A DNA stretch of 5,830 nt from an uncultured Collinsella sp. (GTDB lineage: Bacteria > Actinomycetota > Coriobacteriia > Coriobacteriales > Coriobacteriaceae). The notes beneath the pieces were generated by a model. That model was not told the DNA's origin, did not search any database, and worked only from the letters and a program-made list of their open reading frames with translations. Made by a program: the position numbers and the translations under genes. The stretch spans positions 1 through 5,830 of the forward strand of contig CAAFEY010000114.1 in NCBI GenBank assembly GCA_900761995.1. Direction: 5' to 3'. Positions within the stretch are counted from its first letter, which is position 1. Each line of letters opens with the position of its first letter. Of this stretch, positions 5,636 to 5,830 are shown in pieces.

Positions 5636-5684
5636 CAAAAACCACCACAAAGGGGACAGGCACCTTTGTGGTGGTTTTTGTTTT
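5636..5684. terminator. Bidirectional intrinsic terminator built on REP-like element 3
   Basis: CAAAAACCACCACAAAGG (5636-5653) pairs perfectly with 5663-5680 around the 9-base loop GGACAGGCA, giving an 18-pair stem. The outer A-run and T-run (5637-5641, 5675-5684) supply a U-tract when read on either strand. It begins 6 bases after the kinase-like stop codon, so it should end that transcript and could stop transcription arriving from the right. The core GGGGACAG (5652-5659) is shared with the elements at 1801 and 4960. Confidence 0.88.
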
Positions 5685-5735
5685 AGGCGGAGGGGAAGGC
5701 CTTGGCGGCAGTGCCTATCCTCGGCTTTTGCATAG
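5685..5735. other. Non-coding spacer with no clear feature
   Basis: Between the terminator and the right-hand inverted repeat I see no convincing reading frame, promoter or RNA gene. A weak imperfect hairpin (5690-5700 with 5713-5722) followed by GGCTTTT is present, but it has too many mismatches to call. Confidence 0.4.
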
Positions 5736-5790
5736 TCTCGATCTGTAACACCAAGCCAGCGAAAATGGCTCTAACTGTTACAGATTGAGA
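5736..5790. repeat. Structured inverted repeat (two-helix hairpin)
   Basis: TCTCGATCTGTAACA (5736-5750) is complementary to TGTTACAGATTGAGA (5776-5790): 14 Watson-Crick pairs plus one G-U. Inside it, AGCCA (5754-5758) pairs with TGGCT (5766-5770) around the loop GCGAAAA. The helices are separated by an uneven internal loop, CCA against CTAAC. No T-run follows. It could be a folded RNA motif in a leader, a protein-binding site, or a dispersed repeat unit. Confidence 0.7.
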
Positions 5791-5815
5791 TGAACCGTTC
5801 GGCCGTCAGCCCAAC

Positions 5816-5830
5816 GTCTTGATCTGTAAC
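5816..5830. repeat. Partial second copy of the right-hand repeat, cut by window edge
   Basis: GTCTTGATCTGTAAC matches GTCTCGATCTGTAAC (5735-5749) at 14 of 15 bases, exactly 81 bases downstream. It stops at the window end, so the rest of a second hairpin probably lies just outside. Confidence 0.6.

Noticed and set aside
4863..5663. 266-codon open frame on the minus strand across the kinase-like gene
   Set aside because: It begins inside the terminator hairpin, runs through the palindrome and lies opposite a recognisable gene; it is a shadow frame.
5690..5730. Second terminator after the kinase-like gene (imperfect hairpin plus GGCTTTT)
   Set aside because: The arms pair only in two short blocks with mismatches between them, the loop is 12 bases and the T-run is four; a much stronger terminator lies just upstream.
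5735..5830. CRISPR array at the right edge
   Set aside because: Only one and a half related units are visible, 81 bases apart, and each is a long hairpin rather than a 25-40 base direct repeat with regular spacers.

Overview
This window looks like ordinary chromosomal DNA from a high-GC Gram-positive bacterium. The best guess is a gut actinobacterium of the class Coriobacteriia (Collinsella-like). That assignment rests on GC-rich codon use, the protein styles (a Tat-exported lipoprotein binding protein, a Lys-rich membrane-anchored parvulin, a stand-alone cytidylate-kinase-like protein) and the style of the intergenic repeats. It comes from recall and inference, not from a database search. 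All six genes lie on the + strand.

Left unit (1-1781): a 5'-truncated gene for an extracytoplasmic PpiC/parvulin-type peptidyl-prolyl isomerase (foldase) enters from beyond the left edge. After a 54-base gap holding a GC-rich hairpin comes a small stand-alone GatB/YqeY-domain protein. A strong intrinsic terminator (1749-1781) closes the unit.

Centre (1782-4960): a 149-base intergenic region carries a probable -10 box and a REP-like repeat. It leads into a compact four-gene polar amino-acid ABC importer operon: ATPase, Tat/lipobox substrate-binding lipoprotein, permease 1, permease 2. Gaps are 3 to 25 bases, and the Shine-Dalgarno sequence of permease 2 is embedded in the end of permease 1. 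The binding protein captures the solute outside the membrane, the two EAA-loop permeases form the channel, and the GlnQ/HisP-type ATPase drives import. The order matches the gluABCD-type order of actinobacterial glutamate importers, but the substrate cannot be fixed from sequence.

Right part (4961-5830): a near-perfect palindrome touches the permease 2 stop codon and precedes a cytidylate-kinase-like gene (PF13189 type). That gene ends in a long hairpin with T-runs suited to termination on both strands. The last ~145 bases hold no gene. They contain a structured inverted repeat (5736-5790) and the first half of what appears to be a second copy, cut by the window edge.

The coding content is conventional and I see no defence, mobile or biosynthetic system. 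The most interesting signals are the intergenic repeats. Three elements share a GGGACAG core inside arms that differ between copies yet are self-complementary within each copy, and a second repeat family begins at the right edge. Among the proteins, the parvulin has Asn where the family usually has its first active-site His.
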